The notes: generated by a model from the sequence alone, not told the origin. Counted from the first letter of the stretch, positions 8,052 to 17,101 are shown. The stretch: 47,087 nt of DNA from Leptolyngbyaceae cyanobacterium M33_DOE_097 (GCA_015296075.1 DVDV01000172.1:1-47087); one strand, 5' to 3'. A program made the numbers and translations.

Positions 8052-10600
8052 CCAACTCTACGGTAGAACCTCAATCACGTCTAAGTAAGCAACAACGTTT
8101 TCTCAACTTGCTGCTGAACTCAGTTCCCAATTTCTTTGATCAGGTGTTGGGGCGGTTTGGCCAGCGTCAGTTATTGCTGCTCTTAGTCCTCCTCGCGATC
8201 GCGTCTATTCCGCTCATTATCACCCCCTTAAAAATCTGGCAACAAGGCTTTGTTGCAATTTCCTTGATTCTTTTAGGTTGGGTTGTCGTTCATATTGAAA
8301 GTAAGCAGTCTGATTCAAAGGTTAGTGAATACCTCCACCTTTTTTTGATCGGGCTAAGCGTCATTGCGACCTTGCGCTACTTCTACTACCGCACTGTCTA
8401 CACGCTTAACTTTGATGGGTGGATCAACGGGTTCTTTTGCGCCGTTCTTTACCTGGCAGAGTTGTACGCCTTTATTGGACTGTTGCTGTCTTACTTTCAG
8501 ACCCTCAAACTGCGCGATCGCACTCCGGTTCCACTTGATACGCGTCCGCAAAGCCAGTGGTTTAAGGTTGACATTTACATTCCAACCTATAACGAAGAAG
8601 TTGAAATTGTGCGAAAGACAGCCGTTGCCGCGCTTGCAGTCGATTACCCGGCTGACAAGAAACGAGTGTACGTGCTGGATGACGGACGTAAGTATCCTGA
8701 ACGCCGCAAAGAGCTGCAAAAAATGTGTGATGAAGTGGGTTGCATACTTCTCACACGTCCCGACAATAACCACGCCAAGGCTGGCAACATTAACACCGCA
8801 ATGAAGCGCACCGATGGCGATCTGGTCATGATCCTGGATTGTGACCACATCCCCACCCGCGACTTCTTGCAAAATACAGTTGGGTTCTTTTATGACCCTA
8901 AAGTGACGCTCGTGCAAACGCCTCACTGGTTTTACAACCCTGACCCGTTTGAGCGTAATTTGCTGACGCAAGGGCGCGTACCAGTCAGTAACGAGCTGTT
9001 CTATAAGGTCGTGCAAAAGGGCAATGACTTTTGGAACGCTGCATTCTTCTGCGGTTCAGCAGCCGTGATTCGCAAAGACTATGTATTGCAGATTGGTGGC
9101 ATTGCGGTTGAAACCGTGACCGAAGACTGCCATACCTCCTTCCGGCTTCACTCTTTGGGCTACAAATCGGCTTACGTTGACAAGATCATGGTGGCAGGGT
9201 TAGCGCCTGAGAAATTCTCAGCGCTGGTGGGGCAACAGGTGCGCTGGGCACGGGGGATGGCGCAGATTATGCGGCTCGAAAATCCGTTGTTTAACCGCAA
9301 GCTCAATCTCACGATTCCCCAACGGCTCTGCTACTTCTCCGCCATGTTTGGCTTCTTCTACGGTGTGCCACGGATTGTCTACGCGATCGCCCCGACCCTC
9401 TTCTTGCTGTTTGGCATTAACCCAATTCGGGGTTTGGGGTTAGAAACGTTAGCCTTTGCGGTGCCCCATATCGTTCTGTCAATGGATACTAACTACATCA
9501 CCTCTAAGCGCGTGCGCTTCTCCTTTTGGAATGAGGTGTTTGAATTTGCCCTGTCGTTTTACACGGCGGTCGTCACCTGTATGGCGGTCATTAACCCCAA
9601 AATGGGGTCATTCAACGTGACTGATAAAGGGCTTTCGGTCACAGAGCGCAGTTTTGACTGGGAATCGGCTCGGCCTCTGATTGTCGTTACGGTCATGGTG
9701 TTGGCGTCTTTGCTGGCAGTGCCCTTCTGGATTTTGTTGCGACCGGAAGATTTTGAGGCGGTGCTGGTCAACGCGATGTGGGGCGGCTTTAACCTGCTGC
9801 TGTTATCGGGTGCGCTATTAGCAGCCTACGAACAGCCTCAACTGCGGCGATCGCACCGACTCAACCGTGAACTCAACGCAATTATTTACAGCCAGGGGCA
9901 GACCTGGCATGGCAGAACGATTGACGTAAGTGAAACAGGTGCGCGGATTGTGCTTGACTCCTGGCCAAACATTCCCGATGTGATCGAGTTAGAGGTGATG
10001 GGCGACTACAGTGCCCGTGCTTTCTTAACAGCCCGGATTGTGCGAGGCGTGCCCCTGAATGAAAATCAATCGCTGCTGATCGTGGACTTTTTAGAACCAA
10101 CTCGTGAACAAATGGATGCCCTCACACTTGTCCTCTACTCTGACGTGCGGGAGTGGTACTCACAGCGACGCGAAAATGTGGATGATCCACTCGGTTCGCT
10201 GCGATTCATCGTTTCGGGGATTCGACGCGCCTTCCGCGATCCAAAACCGATGGAAGGGGTGAAAGTACGGAAGCAAGTGCAGAAAGAAGCGCAGTTATTC
10301 TGGGAAGGACGGCTCTACTCAGGCATCGTAACTGACCTGGGCTTACAAAGCCTGCGCCTTATGATTAGTCCGCAAGACCTACCCAACTGGGAAATTCTTA
10401 GCGAGAAGAAACCCGTTGTCGGTTTGCTGATCGATGACCCAGAACTCAATGATGGGAAGACAAACCGCTTGCTGGTCGTCGTCAATGATATTCAATTTGT
10501 TTCGACCGATACAGGCAATCAACTAGCGCTTGAACTGCGATTCCCAGAATCGTTACGCGATCGCCAGGAAGACAAAGTTCAACATCTGCTTGTTGCCTAA
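8048..10600 (+). CDS. bcsA: Cellulose synthase catalytic subunit BcsA with PilZ domain
   Basis: The protein has 850 residues. Transmembrane helices flank a family 2 glycosyltransferase domain (about 170-420) with all synthase motifs: DDG (211-213), DCD (264-266), TED (358-360) and QQVRW (396-400). The gating-loop motif FNVTDKG is at 522-528. A PilZ domain follows with R600xxxR604 and D626-V-S-E-T-G631, the full c-di-GMP signature, so activation by c-di-GMP is expected. The enzyme polymerises UDP-glucose into beta-1,4-glucan and extrudes it through its membrane channel. The start overlaps the bcsB stop and has TAGGAG seven bases upstream (8035-8040). Residues about 738-835 resemble a second PilZ-like barrel without the binding motifs. 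No BcsG, BcsE, BcsF or BcsQ is near. Confidence 0.95.
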   Translation: MTNSTVEPQSRLSKQQRFLNLLLNSVPNFFDQVLGRFGQRQLLLLLVLLAIASIPLIITPLKIWQQGFVAISLILLGWVVVHIESKQSDSKVSEYLHLFLIGLSVIATLRYFYYRTVYTLNFDGWINGFFCAVLYLAELYAFIGLLLSYFQTLKLRDRTPVPLDTRPQSQWFKVDIYIPTYNEEVEIVRKTAVAALAVDYPADKKRVYVLDDGRKYPERRKELQKMCDEVGCILLTRPDNNHAKAGNINTAMKRTDGDLVMILDCDHIPTRDFLQNTVGFFYDPKVTLVQTPHWFYNPDPFERNLLTQGRVPVSNELFYKVVQKGNDFWNAAFFCGSAAVIRKDYVLQIGGIAVETVTEDCHTSFRLHSLGYKSAYVDKIMVAGLAPEKFSALVGQQVRWARGMAQIMRLENPLFNRKLNLTIPQRLCYFSAMFGFFYGVPRIVYAIAPTLFLLFGINPIRGLGLETLAFAVPHIVLSMDTNYITSKRVRFSFWNEVFEFALSFYTAVVTCMAVINPKMGSFNVTDKGLSVTERSFDWESARPLIVVTVMVLASLLAVPFWILLRPEDFEAVLVNAMWGGFNLLLLSGALLAAYEQPQLRRSHRLNRELNAIIYSQGQTWHGRTIDVSETGARIVLDSWPNIPDVIELEVMGDYSARAFLTARIVRGVPLNENQSLLIVDFLEPTREQMDALTLVLYSDVREWYSQRRENVDDPLGSLRFIVSGIRRAFRDPKPMEGVKVRKQVQKEAQLFWEGRLYSGIVTDLGLQSLRLMISPQDLPNWEILSEKKPVVGLLIDDPELNDGKTNRLLVVVNDIQFVSTDTGNQLALELRFPESLRDRQEDKVQHLLVA

Positions 10601-10620
10601 TTCAACCTAAAAAACCTGCT

Positions 10621-10665
10621 ATTCCGCTTGTGCTGCAACCCTGTGTTCACCCAGGCGGAATTTTC
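10621..10665 (+). terminator. Possible terminator of the cellulose operon
   Basis: ATTCCGC (10621-10627) can pair with GCGGAAT (10655-10661), which runs into TTTTC. The loop of 27 bases is long, so this is a weak rho-independent candidate about 20 bases after bcsA. Confidence 0.4.
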
Positions 10666-10714
10666 TTTGGGACAGACTGCCGTTATTGCAGCCAAAGCCC
10701 ATCACCAGACCCAT

Positions 10715-10766
10715 TTAAAGCAAAGAGCGGGGCAGGCAAATTAAAGCAAAGAGCGGAGCAGGCAAA
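10715..10766. repeat. Two-copy 26-nt tandem repeat
   Basis: Two adjacent 26-base units beginning TTAAAGCAAAGAGCGG and ending CAGGCAAA differ at one base. They lie between the end of bcsA and the end of ndk on the other strand, with no gene in the space. Confidence 0.85.
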
Positions 10767-10882
10767 AACCTCCTCCACTCATCAACAATTGCCGATTGAA
10801 TGCTCAGCGATCGCGCCTGCCCCGATGGAAGCAAACACAATTACCTATTTGACGAAAGTAGCAGTGAATCAAACTTTTTGGA

Positions 10883-11332
10883 CTACTCGTAGATCCACGA
10901 CATGATGGTTGGCTGCCACGCAACCAACTCGGCGTCGGAGAACCAGAGGGCAATCTCAGACTGAGCCGTTTCGGGAGCGTCGGAACCGTGGATCAAGTTA
11001 CGCCCAATATTTGCCCCAAAATCACCCCGAATCGTTCCGGGTTCTGCATTTAAAGGATTGGTTGCCCCGATCACTTTACGCGCTGCTGCAATCACACCAT
11101 CCCCTTCCCACACCATTGCCACTACCGGGCCAGAGGTAATGAACTCGACCAGACCCGCAAAAAAGGGCTTGTCTTTGTGAACTCCATAGTGGCTTTCTGC
11201 CAGCTCACGGCTGACGTTCATCAGCTTTAAGCCAACCAGGGTAAAACCTTTTGCCTCGAAGCGACGGATGATTTCGCCAACGAGCTTACGCTGCACACCA
11301 TCAGGCTTGATTGCCAGAAATGTCCGTTCCAA
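10883..11332 (-). CDS. ndk: Nucleoside diphosphate kinase
   Basis: The protein has 149 residues from a TTG start, the usual length of the family. It transfers the terminal phosphate of ATP to nucleoside diphosphates through a phosphohistidine. [13 protein letters not shown] opens the protein, and NLIHGSD carries the active His at residue 115. [15 protein letters not shown]-type blocks are present ([19 protein letters not shown]). The TTG at 11332 is chosen because GAGGAG lies six bases upstream (11339-11344), which makes the N-terminus match the family. A longer in-frame TTG at 11356 would add eight unmatched residues. It is transcribed toward the cellulose operon. Confidence 0.95.
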   Translation of the reverse strand: MERTFLAIKPDGVQRKLVGEIIRRFEAKGFTLVGLKLMNVSRELAESHYGVHKDKPFFAGLVEFITSGPVVAMVWEGDGVIAAARKVIGATNPLNAEPGTIRGDFGANIGRNLIHGSDAPETAQSEIALWFSDAELVAWQPTIMSWIYE

Positions 11333-11338
11333 GGTTGA

Positions 11339-11344
11339 CTCCTC
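11339..11344 (-). promoter_or_regulatory. Shine-Dalgarno that sets the TTG start of ndk
   Basis: GAGGAG on the minus strand lies six bases before TTG at 11332. No in-frame ATG precedes the conserved [10 protein letters not shown] segment, so this site decides the start. Confidence 0.75.
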
Positions 11345-11417
11345 AAAATTTATCAATTGTTACCAAATCAAGATTACTGCAATCGAGGAAACAGACGGTA
11401 GAAGAATGGCACTCTCT

Positions 11418-12863
11418 TTACTGATTGCACTTTTCCCACGGGTCGCGGATGAAGTAGAGCGCATCTCTGGCTTGAAGGCGCATGCCGCCTTGCTTCCAGG
11501 TGCCCCAACGAGTGACATACTTTTTGCCATTCGATCGCCGCTCAATTGCCACTGTAAAGTTATTTCTTAATTCTCGATAGCAGCCTTCTAAGTTCGTCAG
11601 GGTCAGATCCAACACCGGAATGTTGAATGCTTGCCCACCCTTATTCACCACAAAAAAGCCTTCGGCTCCCCGTTCCAGCAGCAGCACCGTTGGGCTGTTA
11701 ATTGCCGCCAACACGTTTTCTTGGATCCGTTTGCCTTCACGAGCGCGATCGCGCATGATTCGCCGGAACTTGACCCCATACTTGATGTAGGGCACCGACA
11801 AATTATCTTTGCTTAAAACCAGTGGTGTACCCGATTCCCGCGCTAACACATAGGCTGTGGCTAAATGGGCATCCCCTTGATCTTTAAAGGGGCCGACGGG
11901 TGTGCTGGTAATATCGGGAGCGGTGTCGTGGTTGCGCCCAAACACCACACTGCGGGGATCGTTGAGCGCTTGAGGGACGCGCAGACTCCGCAGATCACCC
12001 CCATAGCTAAAGGCACTTCTCAGCGTGTTATACAGGCGAAAGTCCGTCACGGCGGCAATGTAGCTGTACTCTTCAAGCCGCGTATTGCCCCCCTCAATCA
12101 CTTCCAGGTAGTTCCAGGTGGGGCGTGTATTTGCCAGGTTGATGTAGTCCTGCAAAGCCGATTGAGGCATGTGCTTGGCTGCATCAAAGCGAAATCCATC
12201 AATCCCCAAGTTCAGCAACTTCTGCATGTGTTGCTTCTGAATTTGGCGCACATGCGGGCGATCGAGCTTCAAATCAGGCAAGTCGCCCAACCAGCAGCGA
12301 TGGAGTGTCCATTTAGCGTTGGGGTCGTCGTAATTGGTGTTGCAACGCGGTTGAAAGTCTTGGGGCGTGAACGTCGGAAACTTCAGATTTTGATATTGAG
12401 GCATATTGGCCATGTGATTGAACACGACATCGGCAATCACTCGCACATTGCAACGATGCGCCGTATCAATTAACGCTTTTAACTCCGCTTCACTCCCCAA
12501 GCCCTCAATCACCCGGTAATCGACAGGCTGATAACGTGCCCACCAATCCTTGCTGGGGTTTGATTTTTGAGCTGGCGAAATTTGAATGTGCGAATATCCC
12601 TGTTGTCCAACTGCACAGACATACTTTTTCACATCGCTAAATCGTTGATTAAACGCATGAAAAATTGCCACTGGTTGAGTTGTAGCTGGCTCTAACTTAG
12701 AGGTAGCTGCTTTTTGTTGGGCCACAGCTTGCAACCCAGTGTGACTTGCCCTATTTGCCTGAGTTGAATTTTCACAACTCGGTAAAAGAAGCAGACCCAG
12801 GCACAAAATCAAAGTTTTCGCAGCAATGTGAGGCAGCGATCGCTGACTGACAGCACGCATCAT
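11418..12863 (-). CDS. Secreted alpha-amylase family (GH13) lipoprotein
   Basis: The protein has about 481 residues. A signal with lipobox LLPSC lies near the N-terminus (IAAKTLILCLGLLLLPSC). The GH13 barrel shows region I DVVFNH, region II GFRFDAAKH with the nucleophile Asp, region III EVIEG with the acid/base Glu, and region IV FGRNHDT. It should hydrolyse alpha-1,4-glucans outside the cytoplasm, attached to a membrane by lipid. A Cys-rich insert lies between regions I and II. The ATG pair at 12863/12860 is preferred because an earlier in-frame TTG falls inside the terminator of plsC. No good ribosome binding site is visible. The exact substrate (starch, glycogen or a surface glucan) is unknown. 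Confidence 0.85.
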   Translation of the reverse strand: MMRAVSQRSLPHIAAKTLILCLGLLLLPSCENSTQANRASHTGLQAVAQQKAATSKLEPATTQPVAIFHAFNQRFSDVKKYVCAVGQQGYSHIQISPAQKSNPSKDWWARYQPVDYRVIEGLGSEAELKALIDTAHRCNVRVIADVVFNHMANMPQYQNLKFPTFTPQDFQPRCNTNYDDPNAKWTLHRCWLGDLPDLKLDRPHVRQIQKQHMQKLLNLGIDGFRFDAAKHMPQSALQDYINLANTRPTWNYLEVIEGGNTRLEEYSYIAAVTDFRLYNTLRSAFSYGGDLRSLRVPQALNDPRSVVFGRNHDTAPDITSTPVGPFKDQGDAHLATAYVLARESGTPLVLSKDNLSVPYIKYGVKFRRIMRDRAREGKRIQENVLAAINSPTVLLLERGAEGFFVVNKGGQAFNIPVLDLTLTNLEGCYRELRNNFTVAIERRSNGKKYVTRWGTWKQGGMRLQARDALYFIRDPWEKCNQ

Positions 12864-12907
12864 AAAGTGGTAAATGAACGGGGCTACGGCTTCTTTATAG
12901 CAAAGGT

Positions 12908-12940
12908 CAAAAATGAACAAAAGCCCTAAAGTTAGGGCTT
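12908..12940 (-). terminator. Rho-independent terminator of the plsX-fabH-fabD-plsC operon
   Basis: On the minus strand, AAGCCCTAA and TTAGGGCTT form a 9-bp near-perfect stem (12921-12940) with a very tight loop, directly followed by TTTTGTTCATTTTT. It starts ten bases after the plsC stop. Confidence 0.75.
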
Positions 12941-12950
12941 CCTGAAATGA

Positions 12951-13589
12951 CTAGCGGCCGAGATCATGCAATGCGTTAATGGCATCTGCACAGCGATTGG
13001 TAAGGGCTTCTAACTCTGCGCGATCGCCCGTTTTGGGTGGTGGAATTAGCTCTCCCACCCGCAAAGTCACAGGCACCGAGCGAGGAAAACCTGATTTGTC
13101 TTGAAAAATCTTATCGGTGCCCCACAAACATACGGGTAACAGGGGAGCTTGAACTTTTTGGGCAATTAAAGCTGCCCCCAACTTGGGATCCGTGACTCGA
13201 CCATCCGGCGTGCGAGTCCCCGTAATGAAAATTCCAACCGCCCAGCCATCTGCGATCGCCTGCATTGCAGACCGAATTGCACTGCGATCGGCCGAACCCC
13301 GCTTCACTGGGTAAGCCCCATAGAGTGTAATCGCCTGCTTTAACACAGGCACCTTAAATAGCTCCTCCTTCGCCATAAACGCCACTGGACGCCGCATACA
13401 GCTAGCGAGCAAGGGTGGATCAAAATCACTTGCATGATTTGCGACAATGATGAGCGGTCCCTGTTTGGGCACTTTTTCAAGCCCATAAGTGCGACCGCGC
13501 AAGTAGAAACGTAGGGTCGGCGCTACCACCGGCCATTTAAACGCACGATAAAGAAGCAGACTAATAAAAGGTTCTCGCGATCGCGCCAT
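12951..13589 (-). CDS. plsC: 1-acyl-sn-glycerol-3-phosphate acyltransferase (PlsC family)
   Basis: The protein has 212 residues. It carries the acyltransferase motif H52-A-S-D-F-D57 (HX4D) in VANHASDFDPPLL, and the later blocks FMAKEELF and GTRTPDG, where the usual EGTR is TGTR. The enzyme adds the second acyl chain to lysophosphatidate at the membrane. It starts 27 bases after fabD and ends the operon, followed by a terminator. The association with plsX, fabH and fabD supports the phospholipid role. The ATG lies beside a HIP1 site. The EGTR to TGTR change is mild and does not by itself argue against activity. Confidence 0.9.
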   Translation of the reverse strand: MARSREPFISLLLYRAFKWPVVAPTLRFYLRGRTYGLEKVPKQGPLIIVANHASDFDPPLLASCMRRPVAFMAKEELFKVPVLKQAITLYGAYPVKRGSADRSAIRSAMQAIADGWAVGIFITGTRTPDGRVTDPKLGAALIAQKVQAPLLPVCLWGTDKIFQDKSGFPRSVPVTLRVGELIPPPKTGDRAELEALTNRCADAINALHDLGR

Positions 13590-13616
13590 GATTTTAACGA
13601 ACTCAGGTAAGCCAAA

Positions 13617-14513
13617 TTAACAAGTCAACAAGGTGGCAGGCACTTCGCTCAGACTACCCACATTAATCAACTCAACCCCTGATAAAGCACGTTTCATAAT
13701 TCCAGTCAGCACTTTACCTGGCCCAATCTCAACAACTTGTGTTACCCCTGCTTCGAGCAACTGTTGGGTGATTTCTCGCCATCTGACAGAGCCTGTCATC
13801 TGCTCAATCAAGCGTGCTTTCAACTCTGATGCGACCGTTGTTGGAGTGGGGTCAACATTTGATAAGACAGGCACTTGCGCATCCTTAAAGGCAACCGCAT
13901 CCAAAACAGAGCGAAACTCAGCCGCCGCCGTCGCCATGAAGGGCGAGTGAAACGCGCCACTGACATTGAGTTTCACTGCTCGTTTTGATTTGACATTCTG
14001 CAGCACGGTTTCCACCGCTTCAGGTTGCCCCGAAATAACCGCCTGTCCATCGTTATTGTCATTTGCTAAGACAACTCCAGATGTTTGCTGCAACTGCTCT
14101 TTGAGCTGTTCTCGGTCAAACCCCAGCAAAGCCGCCATCAGACCACCAGAAGCATTTTCCATCAACTCAGCGCGGTGTTTGACGAGGCGCAACCCATCCG
14201 CAAAATCGAAGACACCCGCCGCATAAAGGGCAACGTACTCTCCCAGACTGTGCCCAGCAACCCAAGTCGGTTGGGCAGTTCGGGCTTTCAGCACATCGAC
14301 CAAAATACTTTCAACGGTGTATAGGCAGGGCTGTGTGTAAAGAGTCCGAGAGAGGGTTTCAACATCGCTCTGGCAGCGTTCAACGACCGACCAGCCTAAA
14401 ATCTGTTCTGCTTCTTCAAACCGCGCGATCGCCTCGGGCAACTCCAACAACTCGTCGGCCATACCCACAGCTTGAGAACCCTGTCCCGGAAAAACCCATG
14501 CAGTCTTCGTCAT
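13617..14513 (-). CDS. fabD: Malonyl-CoA:ACP transacylase
   Basis: The protein has 298 residues, the normal length. It starts with TAWVFPGQGSQ, has the nucleophile Ser89 in GHSLGEY and the catalytic His in GAFHSPFM (about residue 197). It loads malonyl groups onto acyl carrier protein for chain elongation in the cytoplasm. It lies 87 bases after fabH and 27 bases before plsC in the same direction, the common cyanobacterial order. Confidence 0.96.
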   Translation of the reverse strand: MTKTAWVFPGQGSQAVGMADELLELPEAIARFEEAEQILGWSVVERCQSDVETLSRTLYTQPCLYTVESILVDVLKARTAQPTWVAGHSLGEYVALYAAGVFDFADGLRLVKHRAELMENASGGLMAALLGFDREQLKEQLQQTSGVVLANDNNDGQAVISGQPEAVETVLQNVKSKRAVKLNVSGAFHSPFMATAAAEFRSVLDAVAFKDAQVPVLSNVDPTPTTVASELKARLIEQMTGSVRWREITQQLLEAGVTQVVEIGPGKVLTGIMKRALSGVELINVGSLSEVPATLLTC

Positions 14514-14600
14514 TCAGCCTCACCCAAATAAGACAAATGTCTCTAAAGGAACAATTGCTTATTCTAACGGTTGAGGGGAACACTCATGGGACAAAATTTC

Positions 14601-15599
14601 TTATCTTGCCCAGTTAAAGACCGCAGCCCCCCAACTCAAACCAGCTCCAAATCCTGAAGCCACAATCGTATGACCAGGTTGAATACTGCCACGCCGCACT
14701 TCTTCGTCTAGGGCAAGTGGAATCGAAGCCGCTGAGGTATTGCCGTACTTTGCCAAATTACTAATGATCTTTTCGGCCGGAATGCCAAGGCGATCGCCGA
14801 CTGCATCCATAATTCGTTGATTGGCCTGGTGCAGCAGCAACCAATCTACTTGATCAACCGTCAAATTAGCCCGGTAAAGAGCTTTCTCAATAATTTCAGG
14901 CACCCGCCGTACCGCAAATCGGTAAACCTCCTGCCCATTCATCGTAATGGGATGGAAGGTATTTTGCCCGATTGTTACTTCAGGTAATAACTCTTTTGGC
15001 TCCGGATGATAAGCCAGATTCAAATACTTATTCTGAGTGCCATCGGTGCGCAGCTCAAACCCAAGCAACTGGTCGCGATCGTTGGCTTGCAAAACCACTG
15101 CTCCAGCACCATCGCCAAACAGCACACAAGTCCGGCGATCGCCCCAATCTACCCAACGCGACAGCACATCAGCACCAATCAGCAGAATGTTTTGGTAAGT
15201 GCCCGTGCGAATAAATTGCGCGGCTGTCACTAAACCAAACACAAACCCTGAGCAAGCAGCCGTTAAGTCAAAAGCAACCGCCTGAGTCGCACCCAACTCA
15301 GCCTGCACTAGACCAGCCGTACCAAATAAATCATCAGGGGTCGAGGTAGCCAGCAAAATTAAGTCAACCTCAGTTGGTTCGAGCTTCGCCATATCGAGTG
15401 CTTTACGGCAAGCTTGAGTGGCTAGACTCGCTAACGTTTCTTCTGGCTTGGCAAGGCAACGCGCCCGAATTCCAGTTCGAGTTGCAATCCAATCATCTGA
15501 AGTCTCGACAAGGCTACTAATTCCTTCGTTGCTTAATGAAGTCGCAGGCACCATTGAGCCTGTCCCTGTGACTGCAACGCCGACCCCTGGTTGATTCAA
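14601..15599 (-). CDS. fabH: 3-oxoacyl-ACP synthase III
   Basis: The protein has 332 residues. It condenses acetyl-CoA with malonyl-ACP to begin fatty acid synthesis. The active Cys116 lies in TAACSGFVFG, and His and Asn in LLHQANQRIMD and KYGNTSAAS complete the triad. The start codon appears to be TTG at 15599, supported by GGAG eight bases upstream (15608-15611). There is no in-frame ATG before the conserved GTGSMVPA segment. It lies 37 bases after plsX. Confidence 0.95.
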   Translation of the reverse strand: MNQPGVGVAVTGTGSMVPATSLSNEGISSLVETSDDWIATRTGIRARCLAKPEETLASLATQACRKALDMAKLEPTEVDLILLATSTPDDLFGTAGLVQAELGATQAVAFDLTAACSGFVFGLVTAAQFIRTGTYQNILLIGADVLSRWVDWGDRRTCVLFGDGAGAVVLQANDRDQLLGFELRTDGTQNKYLNLAYHPEPKELLPEVTIGQNTFHPITMNGQEVYRFAVRRVPEIIEKALYRANLTVDQVDWLLLHQANQRIMDAVGDRLGIPAEKIISNLAKYGNTSAASIPLALDEEVRRGSIQPGHTIVASGFGAGLSWGAAVFNWAR

Positions 15600-15636
15600 T
15601 GTTTTATCTCCGTCATACAGTGGGGCTAGATAACAA

Positions 15637-16686
15637 TTAGCTCTCAGTTGATTGAGTCATCACAACCGAGTCCTGGTCATCCCCCTGGTTAAAGGCTTGA
15701 ATGCGCTCAGATACGCGATGGTCGATCGCCTCCTTAGCCAACCGAATGGCATTAAACACGCTGGGAGCTTGAGAACTGCCATGACTAATAATACAGACAC
15801 CATTCACCCCCAACAGCAAACCACCACCATGTTCGGCGTGATCAAGCCGTTGTTTAATTCGGCGTAGGTTTGACTTCAAAATTGAGGTTCCCAGCTTACC
15901 ATGCATCCCGCGTGGCAGTTCTTCGCGCAAAATTTGCAATATCACGCTGCCCACTGCTTCAGCAAATTTGAGCAACACGTTACCCACAAACCCGTCGCAA
16001 ACCACCACATCAAAATGGCCTGAAAGCACATCTCGCCCTTCAGCGTTACCAATAAAAGGAATATTGGGATTACCTTGCAGCAATTCATAGGTACGAAGTG
16101 CCAGATCATTGCCCTTGCATTCTTCTTCACCAATATTCAGCAAACCGACTTTTGGTTCCTCAACACCTAAAACGTGTTGAGAGTAAACCAACCCCATAAT
16201 TGCAAACTGCTCTAGATACTTGGGTCGGCAATCGACATTTGCCCCAACATCTAAAACAATGACGGACTTACCCGGCACGATAGTAGGCAAAACGGCACCG
16301 ATCGCAGGGCGATCAATTCCAGGTAGGCGACCCAATCGCAACAAGGCCGCTGCCATCGCTGCTCCTGAGTGCCCAGCTGACACAACTGCATCTGCACGTT
16401 TCTGCTTTACCAGATCCATTGCCACATTAATTGAGGCTTTTGGTTTTTTTCGGAGAGCTATCAGCGGTTCTTCAGTCATTTCGACGACTCCGTCCGCTGG
16501 CACAATTTCCAACGGAGAAGCAATGTCATGCCGCTTTATACAAGCTTGAATCGAATCAGGCTCTCCTACTAGTAAAACTTCAACTCCTAGTTCTTCCCTG
16601 GCTCGAATGGCTCCTGCAACAATTTCCGCAGGGGCGTGATCTCCACCCATTGCATCAACCGCAATTCTTGCTAGCACTGATCCCAT
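15637..16686 (-). CDS. plsX: Phosphate acyltransferase PlsX
   Basis: The protein has 349 residues. The opening RIAVDAMGGDHAPAEIV is diagnostic, and SAGHSGAAMA, GRLPGIDRPAIGAVLPT and VCDGFVGNVLLKF are typical family blocks. It converts acyl-ACP to acyl-phosphate for glycerolipid synthesis. It is the first gene of plsX-fabH-fabD-plsC. The ATG at 16686 gives a normal N-terminus. The C-terminal tail (QAFNQGDDQDSVVMTQSTES) is a short polar extension. Confidence 0.96.
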   Translation of the reverse strand: MGSVLARIAVDAMGGDHAPAEIVAGAIRAREELGVEVLLVGEPDSIQACIKRHDIASPLEIVPADGVVEMTEEPLIALRKKPKASINVAMDLVKQKRADAVVSAGHSGAAMAAALLRLGRLPGIDRPAIGAVLPTIVPGKSVIVLDVGANVDCRPKYLEQFAIMGLVYSQHVLGVEEPKVGLLNIGEEECKGNDLALRTYELLQGNPNIPFIGNAEGRDVLSGHFDVVVCDGFVGNVLLKFAEAVGSVILQILREELPRGMHGKLGTSILKSNLRRIKQRLDHAEHGGGLLLGVNGVCIISHGSSQAPSVFNAIRLAKEAIDHRVSERIQAFNQGDDQDSVVMTQSTES

Positions 16687-17101
16687 GTGGTCAAAGCGAT
16701 AAAAGCCTTACAAATTTTAGCACTTGAGCATCACCGCGTAGATTCTTTTGGCATGGAAACAAGGAACAGATTGATTAATACGACGCCAAAAGATTATTCA
16801 CCCCGACAATCGCGTGCGCTCAACCCTGACGTGAGAAAAAATCCTTTATGCAATTAATTTTCTTAGCCTTCGACGTGCGCGATCGCTCAAATCAAGACAA
16901 AGCGCTCATACCGCCTCTCTACATAGGAACGAGAATTAAATAACTTCGACAATTCCTTGAACGGGCGTTAGCGCAGCATGTCGTCAGGCTATACGGCCGT
17001 TCGCCCCTTTTTACGGCAAAATATTCGATCTGATTTAATCCATGATTCTTAAAGGAATCAGACAACATGCGGGACACGCCAAAGCGAGTGAAAAGCGGCA
17101 A
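16687..17101. other. Non-coding stretch upstream of plsX
   Basis: This holds the presumed promoter region of plsX on the minus strand. I see a perfect small hairpin TGATTC/GAATCA (17042-17059), a HIP1 variant near 16880 and a GC-rich block GGGCG…CGCCCCTTTTT (about 16962-17015). No protein in it looks like a known family, and no RNA gene was recognised. Confidence 0.5.

Noticed and set aside
10630-10905. Open frame of 91 codons after bcsA on the plus strand
   Set aside because: It runs through the tandem repeat and into the antisense side of ndk, has no ribosome binding site and shows no family pattern.
11865-12473. 202-codon open frame antisense to the GH13 gene
   Set aside because: It mirrors a strongly supported enzyme with all four catalytic regions; the antisense frame has no motif.
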